Of a DNA stretch of 64,000 nt, positions 51,143 to 59,119 are shown one piece after another. The notes under the pieces are model-generated. The model ran no database searches and was not told the origin of the DNA. It was given only the letters and a program-made list of their open reading frames with translations. Both the position numbers and the translations under genes were made by a program. The DNA is from Clostridia bacterium (GTDB lineage Bacteria; Bacillota; Clostridia; Oscillospirales; Acutalibacteraceae). The stretch is taken from assembly GCA_017550625.1 (NCBI GenBank), contig JAFZOL010000006.1, forward strand, positions 21,477 through 85,476. The letters run 5' to 3'. Each line of letters opens with the position of its first letter. Position 1 is the stretch's first letter.

Positions 51143-52615
51143 ATGACCGACGAAATCAAAGGGTATCTTGATGCTCTGATCCCTCCGAACCTGCCGAAAC
51201 AAAGGCGCAAGGAGCTGTACGACGAACTTTACTGCCACTTGCTCGACAGAGCGGATCGTTATGAAGAAATCGGCTGGTCAAAAGAGGAAAGCATACAAAA
51301 GGCGGTGGAGGATGTGGGAACCGATCAAGCGGTGAACCAATCGATATCGTCTGAATTTGAAAAGCTTTACCATGAAAGGACATGGTGGGCGCTGATTCCT
51401 GCGGCAGTTATTCTGCTGATGAATATTTCCTGTTTTTGGCTGGATACGTGGGTCGCGTCTGCCGACTATAATGACAAGCCGACGCCCGCAAAAGCGCTGA
51501 TCAGCTTTGTGATGATATTCATATGCGCCGGATTCATTTTCTTTGCGCGGGCGAAACGTTACAGAAAAATGCTCGTGGGAGCGGCAGTCGCAAACCTAAT
51601 CGTCGGCGGTTTTGTTTATTGGTGTTTTTATCCGCAGGCGGCGCTCTATGCCGTTGAAAACGTCTCATATTTGTTAATAGACAGATTCACGCCGTTTGTG
51701 GTTCCGGAAAATGCAGCACCATGGTTGTTTCTTTTTGCTTCCATAGCCGGTACCGTACTCAGCGCCATTTATTGCATTCTTGCTGCAATACTGATAAAAA
51801 AAGACAAAGCGCGTCCGATGAAAAATCCCAGGAAAAAAGCGGTTGTGTCAGGCGTCTGTTTTGCGGTGGCAACCGTGTGCTCTTGTGTATTACTGCCGCG
51901 CGCAATGGCGTTTACCCGTGATTACCCAATTTGGTTTGGTTGGCATGTGTGTTCGACTGAAGAAAGCGAAGCACTTTTTGAAAAGATCGAACTGAACACG
52001 CCGTATGCGGACGCGGCGATTATCCTTGCGGAAAAAGGCTGGCATGAAATATCGGAATACGGAAACAGCCTGAATAAAAACGAAAGGAAAAAATACTACA
52101 GTCAATACAGAGGATTCAATTTCGGTGATGAATATAAGGTCTGGTTTTTGCCGGAAAACCACTCCGGCGGCAACGGTTTTATTTTCCTGAAGGCTGACGA
52201 AACCGGAAAAATCATTTCAAAGGGCACAGGCAATCTGCATCCGCTTGAGTTCGATAAATACGGATACCTTCGGTATTCTCCAAGCAATAGAGAATACGAT
52301 GATATGCAGAAGGTTACGGCAGACTTTGACAGCCTCAAAAAGGGCGACGCTGAAATCACCGTAATGAACCGTTTCGGCAAAGAGTACGGGAACATTTATT
52401 CCCGTTTTGAAAGCGAAATCGAGGGAAAACACGTCGACCGTTTTACTGTGTATGCCCGTGGAGTTACAAATCCGGATGCACAAAGTTATGAGAGAACAGG
52501 CGAATGCCATATTGAACTCACGTTTTCCGACGGTCTTCTTTCAAACGGAAGAATGCTGATGTCGGAATATATCAACGGAAAACTGGTTTGGAATGCGTAT
52601 TCAATTAACAAATAA
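51143..52615 (+). CDS. HAAS-domain membrane protein with novel C-terminal domain
   Basis: The protein has 490 residues from the ATG at 51143 behind GGGAGGGG. The first 75 residues form a HAAS/DUF1700-like helical domain (YLDALIPPNLPKQRRKELYD, then WSKEESIQKAVEDVG), known to accompany PadR regulators. About five membrane helices lie between residues 80 and 275. The C-terminal 210 residues are an extracytoplasmic beta-rich domain (DEYKVWFLPENHSGGNGFIFLK, DGLLSNGRMLMSEYING) that I do not recognise. It may sense the envelope and signal back to PadR. Confidence 0.75.
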   Translation: MTDEIKGYLDALIPPNLPKQRRKELYDELYCHLLDRADRYEEIGWSKEESIQKAVEDVGTDQAVNQSISSEFEKLYHERTWWALIPAAVILLMNISCFWLDTWVASADYNDKPTPAKALISFVMIFICAGFIFFARAKRYRKMLVGAAVANLIVGGFVYWCFYPQAALYAVENVSYLLIDRFTPFVVPENAAPWLFLFASIAGTVLSAIYCILAAILIKKDKARPMKNPRKKAVVSGVCFAVATVCSCVLLPRAMAFTRDYPIWFGWHVCSTEESEALFEKIELNTPYADAAIILAEKGWHEISEYGNSLNKNERKKYYSQYRGFNFGDEYKVWFLPENHSGGNGFIFLKADETGKIISKGTGNLHPLEFDKYGYLRYSPSNREYDDMQKVTADFDSLKKGDAEITVMNRFGKEYGNIYSRFESEIEGKHVDRFTVYARGVTNPDAQSYERTGECHIELTFSDGLLSNGRMLMSEYINGKLVWNAYSINK

Positions 52616-52623
52616 CATCAACA

Positions 52624-52672
52624 CGCCGCCCGATATACCGTAAAAAGCATACCGGGCGGCGACGCTCTTTTG
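52624..52672 (+). terminator. Terminator of the PadR operon
   Basis: CGCCGCCCG and CGGGCGGCG arms, 20-nt loop, then ACGCTCTTTT. Confidence 0.7.
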
Positions 52673-52783
52673 CGTTCCAAGTGAAGAGAACAAGGGTAGA
52701 AAGAAGTATTCGATCACCTCCTTTGGTTAGATTCTGTTTGAAAGGCCCTTCGTCTATCTACTCGTAAAAAACAGATTAAATAA

Positions 52784-52830
52784 AGACAGGGGACGGTTCC
52801 TTAAAGACAGGGGACGGTTCCTTGTCTTTG
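52784..52830 (-). repeat. Tandem inverted copies of the repeat end
   Basis: TAAAGACAGGGGACGGTTCCT occurs twice in tandem and then runs into TGTCTTTG. It is the minus-strand version of the end of the repeats at 50383 and 53082. GACAGGGGACGGTTCC is a word I recall from many clostridial genomes. Confidence 0.88.
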
Positions 52831-52914
52831 TCATTTTGAAAAGGAATGTCCCGTTCTGCTTCATATTGTACCCGATACCGAATCGTTTTACAACCATTTT
52901 TTTCTGCACAAAAG

Positions 52915-52940
52915 AAAAACCGCCCACGCGAGGTGAGCGG
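52915..52940 (-). terminator. Copied terminator hairpin behind the rpsI fragment
   Basis: Minus strand CCGCTCAC, loop CTCGC, GTGGGCGG, then TTTTTCTTTT. Identical stem to 47276-47300. It follows the rpsI remnant stop by 20 bp. Confidence 0.85.
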
Positions 52941-52960
52941 TAGAAGATGCGGTTTGCAGG

Positions 52961-53050
52961 TTATCTCTTGGAGAACTGCGGAGCGCGACGGGCGCCTTTG
53001 AGACCGTATTGCTTTGAACGTTACGGCAGTAAACCCTTGCGGCGTAAGGC
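52961..53050 (-). pseudogene. rpsI: Degraded 3' end of ribosomal protein S9 gene
   Basis: The minus strand encodes ALRRKGLLP, then an in-frame stop and small deletion, then RSKQYGLKGARRAPQFSKR followed by TAA. GLKGARRAPQFSKR is the near-universal bacterial S9 C-terminus, and ALRxxGLL matches the segment before it. Only about 90 bp remain, so it is a fragment and not the working copy. It lies at the left edge of the AT-rich accessory block. The 3' end of rpsI is, to my knowledge, an insertion site used by some integrative elements of Firmicutes. Confidence 0.75.
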
Positions 53051-53081
53051 TTCCCGGGCTTCGCCCTTCCGGTTGCCCCCT

Positions 53082-53180
53082 AAGTTGTCCCATACAAATA
53101 CCCTCAAAATGTGACAAAACAGATCAGAGAACGAAAGAACATCGATCCCGCATCAAAGACAAGGAACCGTCCCCTGTCTT
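53082..53180 (+). repeat. Dispersed ~95-bp repeat, copy 2
   Basis: AAGTTGTCCCAT, TGTGACAAAACAGA, ATCGATCCCGCA and AAAGACAAGGAACCGTCCCC then TGTCTT, aligning with 50383-50475 over its full length apart from a few small gaps. Confidence 0.85.
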
Positions 53181-53284
53181 CACAAAATTATATCTTCTTT
53201 GACAAATAACATAATTATGCTCAAATCATTAATGGACACCATATCGACTATTATCGAAAAAAAAGTATTGCGTTTTTTCGATAA

Positions 53285-54829
53285 TCATACCGGATTAAAA
53301 GGAGAAAGGCCAAAAAAGGTTATCACTTGTGCAAAGTCTGAAAGTGTAGAAACAAGTTTGCTTCCCATCGTTCCCAAAAAAAGCAATGCGTCTTTAAAGC
53401 GCTTTTTGCTTTGCTCTTTTTTCTCTTCAGAATTTGTTTTGATCGCTTTCATCGAATCCTCAACAATTGAATTGAGACGACTTTTCTGATAATCATTTAG
53501 TTCAGTAAAATCTTGAATTATCTTTTTTACAGCTTTGAGTTCATTCATCAGTTTTAAAGTATCTTGAGATCGAGATTCTGAAGAATACATAAATCCATTG
53601 TTCTCTGCAGCGACATTTCCAGTAATTGTACCGCCGGAAATTGAGATGTTATTATTAGTTACAGCACGGTGAGTCTCTCTTAGTTTGTCACTCATAACAT
53701 TTGCCTCCTTGATTATCACATCGAAAGTTTTATTTTCACGAATACAGTTTACAATACATTCAACAACATCAAAAACATCATCATTGTCAAGTCTGTTAAT
53801 ATCGACTCCTTGTGCTTTACTCATATCGTTTTCCCAGATAATTATTGTAGGCGCTTTTGTTTTTAAATGATTGGGTATATAATTCATTTGGTTTATTATT
53901 TCATAACCGGATCTCCCATAATCGGTTTCAGCGTAATAAATGTCTAAGTAGTTTTTTGACAAATGATGCAAATCGTCCCATCGATTCGTTATTAGTTCTT
54001 CGTAGTCCATAAAGCTTTCTTGTCGGGGAACTATAAAACATTTGAAAGGAATGTTTTTGTCTTGATAGCGATCAATAATATACCCTAAATCTTTCGCATG
54101 TTTTATTCTTTTTTGAGGTGTTACCACCATTATTTTTTGAAATAGAGCTAATACATCTGACTGTTTAAATGATTTTATTAGTTTCTTCACATCTACAGGC
54201 GACTTGTTTGTTGCCAATCTATATCTTTCAGCTAAACTCACAAAACTCTTTATTGGAATTTTTCGAAAATCAATAGGATCAGTGTTTGTTGATATTAGCC
54301 ATTCAAGAAAATCTAATTCAAGATCAAGCCCAGCGTCTAAATTATGCAAATACTGCATTACCCATTTTTTATCATGCTGTATCCACTCATGACTTGAAAC
54401 ATTTGCAAATAAAAACGATATCGAATCAGCCAAAGATTGTGGTGTTATTTGCCGATTTATATACTTGTTATTTGCTATACAATCGGAATTCATGAATTCT
54501 TTGAATTTAACATCTAATCGTGTTTTGTTGCAAAAATAACAAAAATCAAAATATTCCAATTCTTCATAAATTTCTATATGATGTGTAAGATCATTTGTAT
54601 ATTCCTGTAGGCACTTATCAAAAAACTTGCTATCAATGAAAGAGTGCAGTATTCTTCTAATTGAAGGATTGTATTGGTTTAAAAACTGTCTCGCGTATCT
54701 TACCAATTGGTTTGAATAACGCTCGTCAATAACTAAATCAAAAAAGCTAAAATCATTTTGATGGTAAAGCGCAGATTGTTTTAACCATTCACAAAAATCA
54801 ATAATAATCATATCGGGGACTAAATTCAT
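53285..54829 (-). CDS. AT-rich accessory protein of unknown function (possible conflict effector)
   Basis: The protein has 514 residues from the ATG at 54829 behind GAGGTATAAA. Codon use is AT-rich, unlike the core. The first 270 residues are helical and aromatic. The middle (about 270-390) has alternating strands with FKCFIVPRQESF and KAPTIIIWENDMSK, resembling a Rossmann-like domain of unknown type. The motif NNISISGGTITGNVAAENNG (about 408-427) is a beta segment of the kind that occurs in bacterial conflict proteins. A hydrophobic stretch (LLFLGTMGSKLVSTLSDFAQVITFFGL) ends the protein. A membrane-acting defence effector is possible; no catalytic site is recognised. Confidence 0.6.
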   Translation of the reverse strand: MNLVPDMIIIDFCEWLKQSALYHQNDFSFFDLVIDERYSNQLVRYARQFLNQYNPSIRRILHSFIDSKFFDKCLQEYTNDLTHHIEIYEELEYFDFCYFCNKTRLDVKFKEFMNSDCIANNKYINRQITPQSLADSISFLFANVSSHEWIQHDKKWVMQYLHNLDAGLDLELDFLEWLISTNTDPIDFRKIPIKSFVSLAERYRLATNKSPVDVKKLIKSFKQSDVLALFQKIMVVTPQKRIKHAKDLGYIIDRYQDKNIPFKCFIVPRQESFMDYEELITNRWDDLHHLSKNYLDIYYAETDYGRSGYEIINQMNYIPNHLKTKAPTIIIWENDMSKAQGVDINRLDNDDVFDVVECIVNCIRENKTFDVIIKEANVMSDKLRETHRAVTNNNISISGGTITGNVAAENNGFMYSSESRSQDTLKLMNELKAVKKIIQDFTELNDYQKSRLNSIVEDSMKAIKTNSEEKKEQSKKRFKDALLFLGTMGSKLVSTLSDFAQVITFFGLSPFNPV

Positions 54830-55697
54830 TTTATACCTCTCACAATTCAATTATCTGATTCATCTCTTTTATATATACAATGTCAGTTATTCGTCAAATT
54901 GTGACATAATAAAAGCATATCCTCTAAATATCGGCACAATCGACAATTGTTGTACTGCTCATTTGTAGATGTTTACAACAATATAAATCGTACGTATTTA
55001 ACCCTTGACAAAAGTGAATAAGAAACCATTTTGCCGTAAGAAATGATAGCATCTTATTTAGCATACAAACAAATTAATGGCTACTTTTTTTCTAAAAAAA
55101 GATAAAAACTCATTATTTGTTTGATGACAATAAAAAAAAACTGCTAACAAAAGAAACGAAAGCTTACACTTCTCTGAAAACTAACACAAAGTCTCTTATT
55201 GATTTGGCTACAAACTGCTATCCTATGAAACTTATTTATTTGAGTCGAATTTTACTGTTTTTTTCTGTCTTTTGCATCTCTCCTTTCAGGTGGGAGGCTA
55301 TACCCCCCCCTGTCATCATGGCTGGGGGTTCCTTCCACGATATGCACAAAGTATCCCATGATGGAATCGAAGTCTTTTTAGGCCGGTTATTTCACCAACA
55401 GAAGCAGCAGGCTACTGTTGCCGCCTTATGCACGTTACCGCTGTTCAGTTAAAAAACCTTGCTTTATGCAGATCCGGTAGAGCTCTCCTAACGGTAGACT
55501 GGGAGAGCTTTAATTCGTATAAGATGGTGGGGATGGCAGAATAGAATTCACTGTCATCGTTGGAGCGGTCCGTCAAATGGAATGCCTATAAGAAAGATAA
55601 AAACAATCCAACAACTATTTTTATCAAAAGACTTGATAAATCACCGCATCTTGGCTATAATAACATTTGATGTTAAATTGGACGAGGAGATGGTTTG
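54830..55697. other. Non-coding AT-rich stretch of the accessory region
   Basis: No convincing gene. A possible promoter for the gene at 53285 lies at 54870-54897 (minus strand TTGACG, 16-bp spacer, TATATA). A 111-codon plus-strand frame (55117-55452) has no ribosome site and unnatural composition. Near 55475-55512 a hairpin AGCTCTCC / GGGAGAGCT could end transcription. The stretch 55290-55450 is richer in GC and may be the remains of a lost element. Confidence 0.6.
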
Positions 55698-56921
55698 ATG
55701 TATATTCCACGTCATGCCGAACAGGCTGTAGAAGAACTCTCAAAAATGTTTGGAGCAATACTGGTTGCCGGACCGAGGCAGGTTGGGAAAACGACCATGC
55801 TACAAAAAATAACGAAAGATATCCATTACGCCACAATGGACGACATGGTGCTGTTGGCAAGTGCGCAGGAAAACAGCGGAACTTTCTTTAAGGATTATCC
55901 GCCGCCTGTTTTTGTTGATGAGATCCAAAAGGCGCCGGAACTGTTTCCGCAGATCAAAATGATACTCGACAGGGATCACAAGAAGGGGCAGTTCTTCATG
56001 TGTGGATCTCAGCAGTTCAGGATGATGAAAAACGTCAGTGAATCTCTTGCAGGGAGAATCGGTCTTATCACACTTCTCGGTTTTTCTCTGCGAGAAATGC
56101 ATCATGTCGATTGCGATCTGCCTTTTCTTCCCACAGATGCGTATTTTGCCGAACGAAAAAAAAGTCTTGCTCCGATCTCCTATGATGAAGTGTGGGAGAC
56201 GATCCACCGCGGCAGTATGCCGGAACTCTGTGAGAATCCCGATTATAACTGGCAGATGTTTTACGGCGCTTATGTCAGAACATACATTGAGCGTGACGTG
56301 AGAGATTTGTCTGAGATAGGCGATACGGTGAAATTCGCAAAGTTTATGACCGCCGCTGCCGCAGCCACAGGACAGCTTTTGAATCTGGCGTCTCTTGCCA
56401 GAGACGTCGGGATCAGCCAGCCTACTGCCGATCGGTGGATGTCCATTCTTGTTGCATCCAATCTTGTGTATTTACTGCAACCCTATTCCAACAATATCAC
56501 GAAACGCGCGGTAAAAACACCGAAGCTGTATTTCCTTGATACGGGGCTTGCGGCGTATCTTACGAAATGGAACACGGTGGACGTTTTGAAAAACGGGGCG
56601 ATGGCTGGCGCATTCTTTGAAAGCTTTGTTGTTTCGGAGATTCTTAAAAGCTATTATAACAAGGGAATTCTGGAACCGCCTCTGTACTTCTACCGGGATA
56701 AAGATATGAATGAGATCGACCTTCTGATCGAAGACGGGGGTATCCTTTATCCCATAGAAATGAAGAAACACGCCGATCCCCAGAAACGCGATATTGACAC
56801 CTTTGCTGTACTTGATAAACTCCCCGGCGTTCAGCGTGGTCCGGGCGGTGTTGTTTGTCTGTATGACAATCTTGTCACGCTGTGTGGAAACGATCGTGCA
56901 ATACCGGTCAACTATCTGTAA
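55698..56921 (+). CDS. AAA_14/DUF4143 ATP-binding protein
   Basis: The protein has 407 residues from the ATG at 55698 behind GAGGAGA. AILVAGPRQVGKTTML is the P-loop, PPVFVDEIQKAPELFPQIKM the Walker B region, and GSQQFRMMKNVSESLAGRIGLITLLG the sensor region of the AAA_14 domain. The DUF4143 C-terminal domain, a PD-(D/E)XK-like fold, includes YFLDTGLAAYLTKW, FFESFVVSEILKSYYN and EIDLLIEDGGILYPIEMKKHADP, with the E-x-K core in IEMKK. This family is common and strain-variable; its physiological role is unclear, with links to mobile DNA. GC is between core and AT-rich block. Confidence 0.94.
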   Translation: MYIPRHAEQAVEELSKMFGAILVAGPRQVGKTTMLQKITKDIHYATMDDMVLLASAQENSGTFFKDYPPPVFVDEIQKAPELFPQIKMILDRDHKKGQFFMCGSQQFRMMKNVSESLAGRIGLITLLGFSLREMHHVDCDLPFLPTDAYFAERKKSLAPISYDEVWETIHRGSMPELCENPDYNWQMFYGAYVRTYIERDVRDLSEIGDTVKFAKFMTAAAAATGQLLNLASLARDVGISQPTADRWMSILVASNLVYLLQPYSNNITKRAVKTPKLYFLDTGLAAYLTKWNTVDVLKNGAMAGAFFESFVVSEILKSYYNKGILEPPLYFYRDKDMNEIDLLIEDGGILYPIEMKKHADPQKRDIDTFAVLDKLPGVQRGPGGVVCLYDNLVTLCGNDRAIPVNYL

Positions 56922-56950
56922 ATCATAACTGAGAGGGATGCAATAAAGCT

Positions 56951-57460
56951 ATGGCAATTGAATCTGCGCCGTATGGGATCCAATATGATCTTCCCAGCGT
57001 CTGCTACTTTGAAGTCTACAAAGACGGTACTGTCAACCAAATCGATAACAGTCGCCGTGCAATCAGCGATCAAATTGAGAGTTCACTGTATCAGGCATAT
57101 TTTCGTGCGTTGCGAAGAGAATGTGATATTTACTTTTCTTTTGCAGACAGCAACGGAAACGTATTTCTGTACAAAGCCGATGATTTAGATGCGCTTGCTG
57201 ATTCGATCGGTATCGTCAGGCCATCTGATCATGTACACAATATCCGATGGTCATACAGCAAGGAAGATCCTGGGAAAGGCCGATACGCCTGGCTTGATAT
57301 CGAATTTCTCTGTGGCTGTGAACTCAGCAGCTTAAATAAAAGGGTGATGGTAAAACAGCTTAAGGAAATGTTTGGCTGGGAAGTGATCCTCAGCAGCATT
57401 AATTCTATTCCGTCATCCAAAAGAACGATCCAGGTTGAACGCAAAAGCATCAAGGAGTAA
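56951..57460 (+). CDS. Hypothetical accessory protein
   Basis: The protein has 169 residues from the ATG at 56951, with AGAGGGATG upstream. Soluble, mixed alpha/beta: SVCYFEVYKDGTVNQIDNS, then FRALRRECDIYFSFADSNGN, then DPGKGRYAWLDIEFLCGCEL. No recognised motif. It follows the ATPase gene by 29 bp and may be co-transcribed. It could be the last cargo gene before the duplicated integrase tail. Confidence 0.65.
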   Translation: MAIESAPYGIQYDLPSVCYFEVYKDGTVNQIDNSRRAISDQIESSLYQAYFRALRRECDIYFSFADSNGNVFLYKADDLDALADSIGIVRPSDHVHNIRWSYSKEDPGKGRYAWLDIEFLCGCELSSLNKRVMVKQLKEMFGWEVILSSINSIPSSKRTIQVERKSIKE

Positions 57461-57591
57461 CCAAACGCAATCTACAATTATCCAAAACACAGGCAATAAC
57501 TTGTCACATCTTGAGGAAGAATTGAAATTATATATATAAATGAATAACACCAATTAGAGAAGTGACAAAACTCGTTTTTTCTATTTGCAAC

Positions 57592-57623
57592 AAAGAACGG
57601 AGCCTCTGTTGACTCCGTTCTTT
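57592..57623 (-). terminator. Integrase-type terminator, left copy
   Basis: Arms AAAGAACGGAG and CTCCGTTCTTT, 10-nt loop. Near-identical to the terminator that follows the full integrase at 62511-62540. Confidence 0.85.
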
Positions 57624-57624
57624 C

Positions 57625-57690
57625 TCATTTATTGGCATACATTTTGTCTTGTGCCGAATTTTCAATTGATGACATATTACCTGGGGCTTT
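57625..57690 (-). pseudogene. Duplicated 3' tail of a tyrosine integrase gene
   Basis: The minus strand reads YKAPGNMSSIENSAQDKMYANK then TGA, followed by the copied terminator. The full integrase at 62544 ends PEELSSVVNSALNKMYANK. The two tails are alignable but diverged, so this is either the end of a second integrase or an old copy of the first. Confidence 0.8.
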
Positions 57691-57706
57691 ATATCTCCCC
57701 CTTGCA

Positions 57707-58111
57707 TCATCCAAACATAACGATCCATTTTCCTCCCTTGTTAGGACCGACATGCTTGAGAACTCCTATATCAATTAATCGTTTTACAAGACGATTTACA
57801 GTAGATTCTGATTTGCCAAGCTCAATGGCAAGGGCCGATTTCGTTGCATACGGCAACCTTTTAAAAAAGGAAAGTGCTGCCTTTTCATCATCGGTTAATG
57901 TTCTTGCACCGTCATTTGTTATATCATTTATCGTATCATTTGTTGTATCTTTTGACCTGATAAACTCAAAAGTAAATCCAAATTGATTGTTATTGCATTG
58001 ATTATTCTCCTCGCCGCAAAGCTTGAATACCCGTTCGAACCCGGTCCCGAAAGCATCGACCGTCCGATTGTAGTAGAGAACCGTAGCAATCAATGGGTTG
58101 CGGATCCCTGT
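57707..58111 (-). pseudogene. 3' fragment of an AlbA_2/HATPase_c_4-type DNA-binding ATPase gene
   Basis: Frame GIRNPLIATVLYYNRTVDAF then GTGFERVFKLC is the end of the RecG-like HATPase_c_4 module, followed by a charged linker and a winged-helix domain (TDDEKAALSFFKRLPYATKS, then GKSESTVNRLVKRLIDIG). An in-frame TGA at 58112 and the absence of the AlbA_2 half show that the 5' part is gone. A frame of 128 codons starting at a TTG could still yield a winged-helix peptide. Confidence 0.7.
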
Positions 58112-58189
58112 TCACCGTTTGCCTTATGTAATAAACACAACAAGAAAGAGACTGTTTTTAATAAAAAAACAAAAAAATAATCGCTCTTA

Positions 58190-59119
58190 TTAAAAAATAC
58201 TGTTATTTTTATTTGAATTCTTTTGTAGATCATCAAGTATAAGCTTGAAATATCCAATATCAACAGAAAAAATTTCCATTAGTTCTTCCCAGAATCTATA
58301 TTGGGTTTTCCTAAAAAAATTCTCCTTATCACAATGCACGACTATTGTTCCTAACAATTCGTTTCGATGTGAAAAGACAGGAAAAATGATAGTTGACCTA
58401 ATACGTTTTCTTTGTCCTTCATAAACCTCCTGGTAATTACTGTTTTCTGCATTAGTATCTTCAATTATTCTCATTTGAGGTTTTTTCCCTGAGTGATATT
58501 CGTCATATAGTTTTGCTGTTTCAGTTTCGTTATATAAACTTGGATTATTTCCTCTTGAAAGCATGGAGTTTGGTTGCCGTTTTTCTTTATTACATGAATA
58601 TGGAACAGTAATACCACCATCTTTATAAGATATGGTCATAAACGTTACTTCAAATCTAATGTCGTTTACCATTGAGTTGCTATTTGTATAAGCCTTTTCA
58701 AAAAACGAATAACAACAATCTATTGCGAATTGAATATTTTTATTTGCTTGTGATATTTGTATATCTTGATTCGTTCTACCAAGAAGAATCTCATCTTGTA
58801 ATTCTTCCTGTCTTTTTGCGAACATTGCTTTTTGTGCAATAAAGGCTTCTTGAAGATGTTCATTATAACAACTATCAGGGAATACCTTTTCATAAAGAAA
58901 AATACTGACTTTACTTATAATGAATACAAAAATCATAAATATAAGTATTAAAGAGCCAATGATAATTCCGATAATAATTTTCTGACCTTCTTCAATTTCA
59001 CAAACCCACTCCATTGCTTGATCATATATCCAATTCTCAAAAAGAGACATTAACACTGCCGCAACTGAAGATATGACAACAGAAAAGGTTTTTTTGTTTC
59101 TATAAATAAATGTCTTCAT
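58190..59119 (-). CDS. Two-TM membrane protein with GAF-like domain
   Basis: The protein has 309 residues from the ATG at 59119 behind CAGGAGAAAC. Two membrane helices (about residues 12-30 and 47-75) are followed by a coiled-coil stretch (about 88-125, EAFIAQKAMFAKRQEELQDE) and a GAF-like domain (about 130-300) with the typical late strands STIIFPVFSHRNELLGTIVVH and a terminal helix. The layout suggests a membrane effector gated by a bound ligand or nucleotide, which is inference. The ATG overlaps the stop of the kinase/transferase gene by 4 bp, so the two are made together. AT-rich, unlike the core. Confidence 0.72.
   Translation of the reverse strand: MKTFIYRNKKTFSVVISSVAAVLMSLFENWIYDQAMEWVCEIEEGQKIIIGIIIGSLILIFMIFVFIISKVSIFLYEKVFPDSCYNEHLQEAFIAQKAMFAKRQEELQDEILLGRTNQDIQISQANKNIQFAIDCCYSFFEKAYTNSNSMVNDIRFEVTFMTISYKDGGITVPYSCNKEKRQPNSMLSRGNNPSLYNETETAKLYDEYHSGKKPQMRIIEDTNAENSNYQEVYEGQRKRIRSTIIFPVFSHRNELLGTIVVHCDKENFFRKTQYRFWEELMEIFSVDIGYFKLILDDLQKNSNKNNSIF

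Noticed and set aside
55117..55452. 111-codon gene in the accessory gap
   Set aside because: No ribosome site, abrupt composition change inside the frame, and no recognisable motif.
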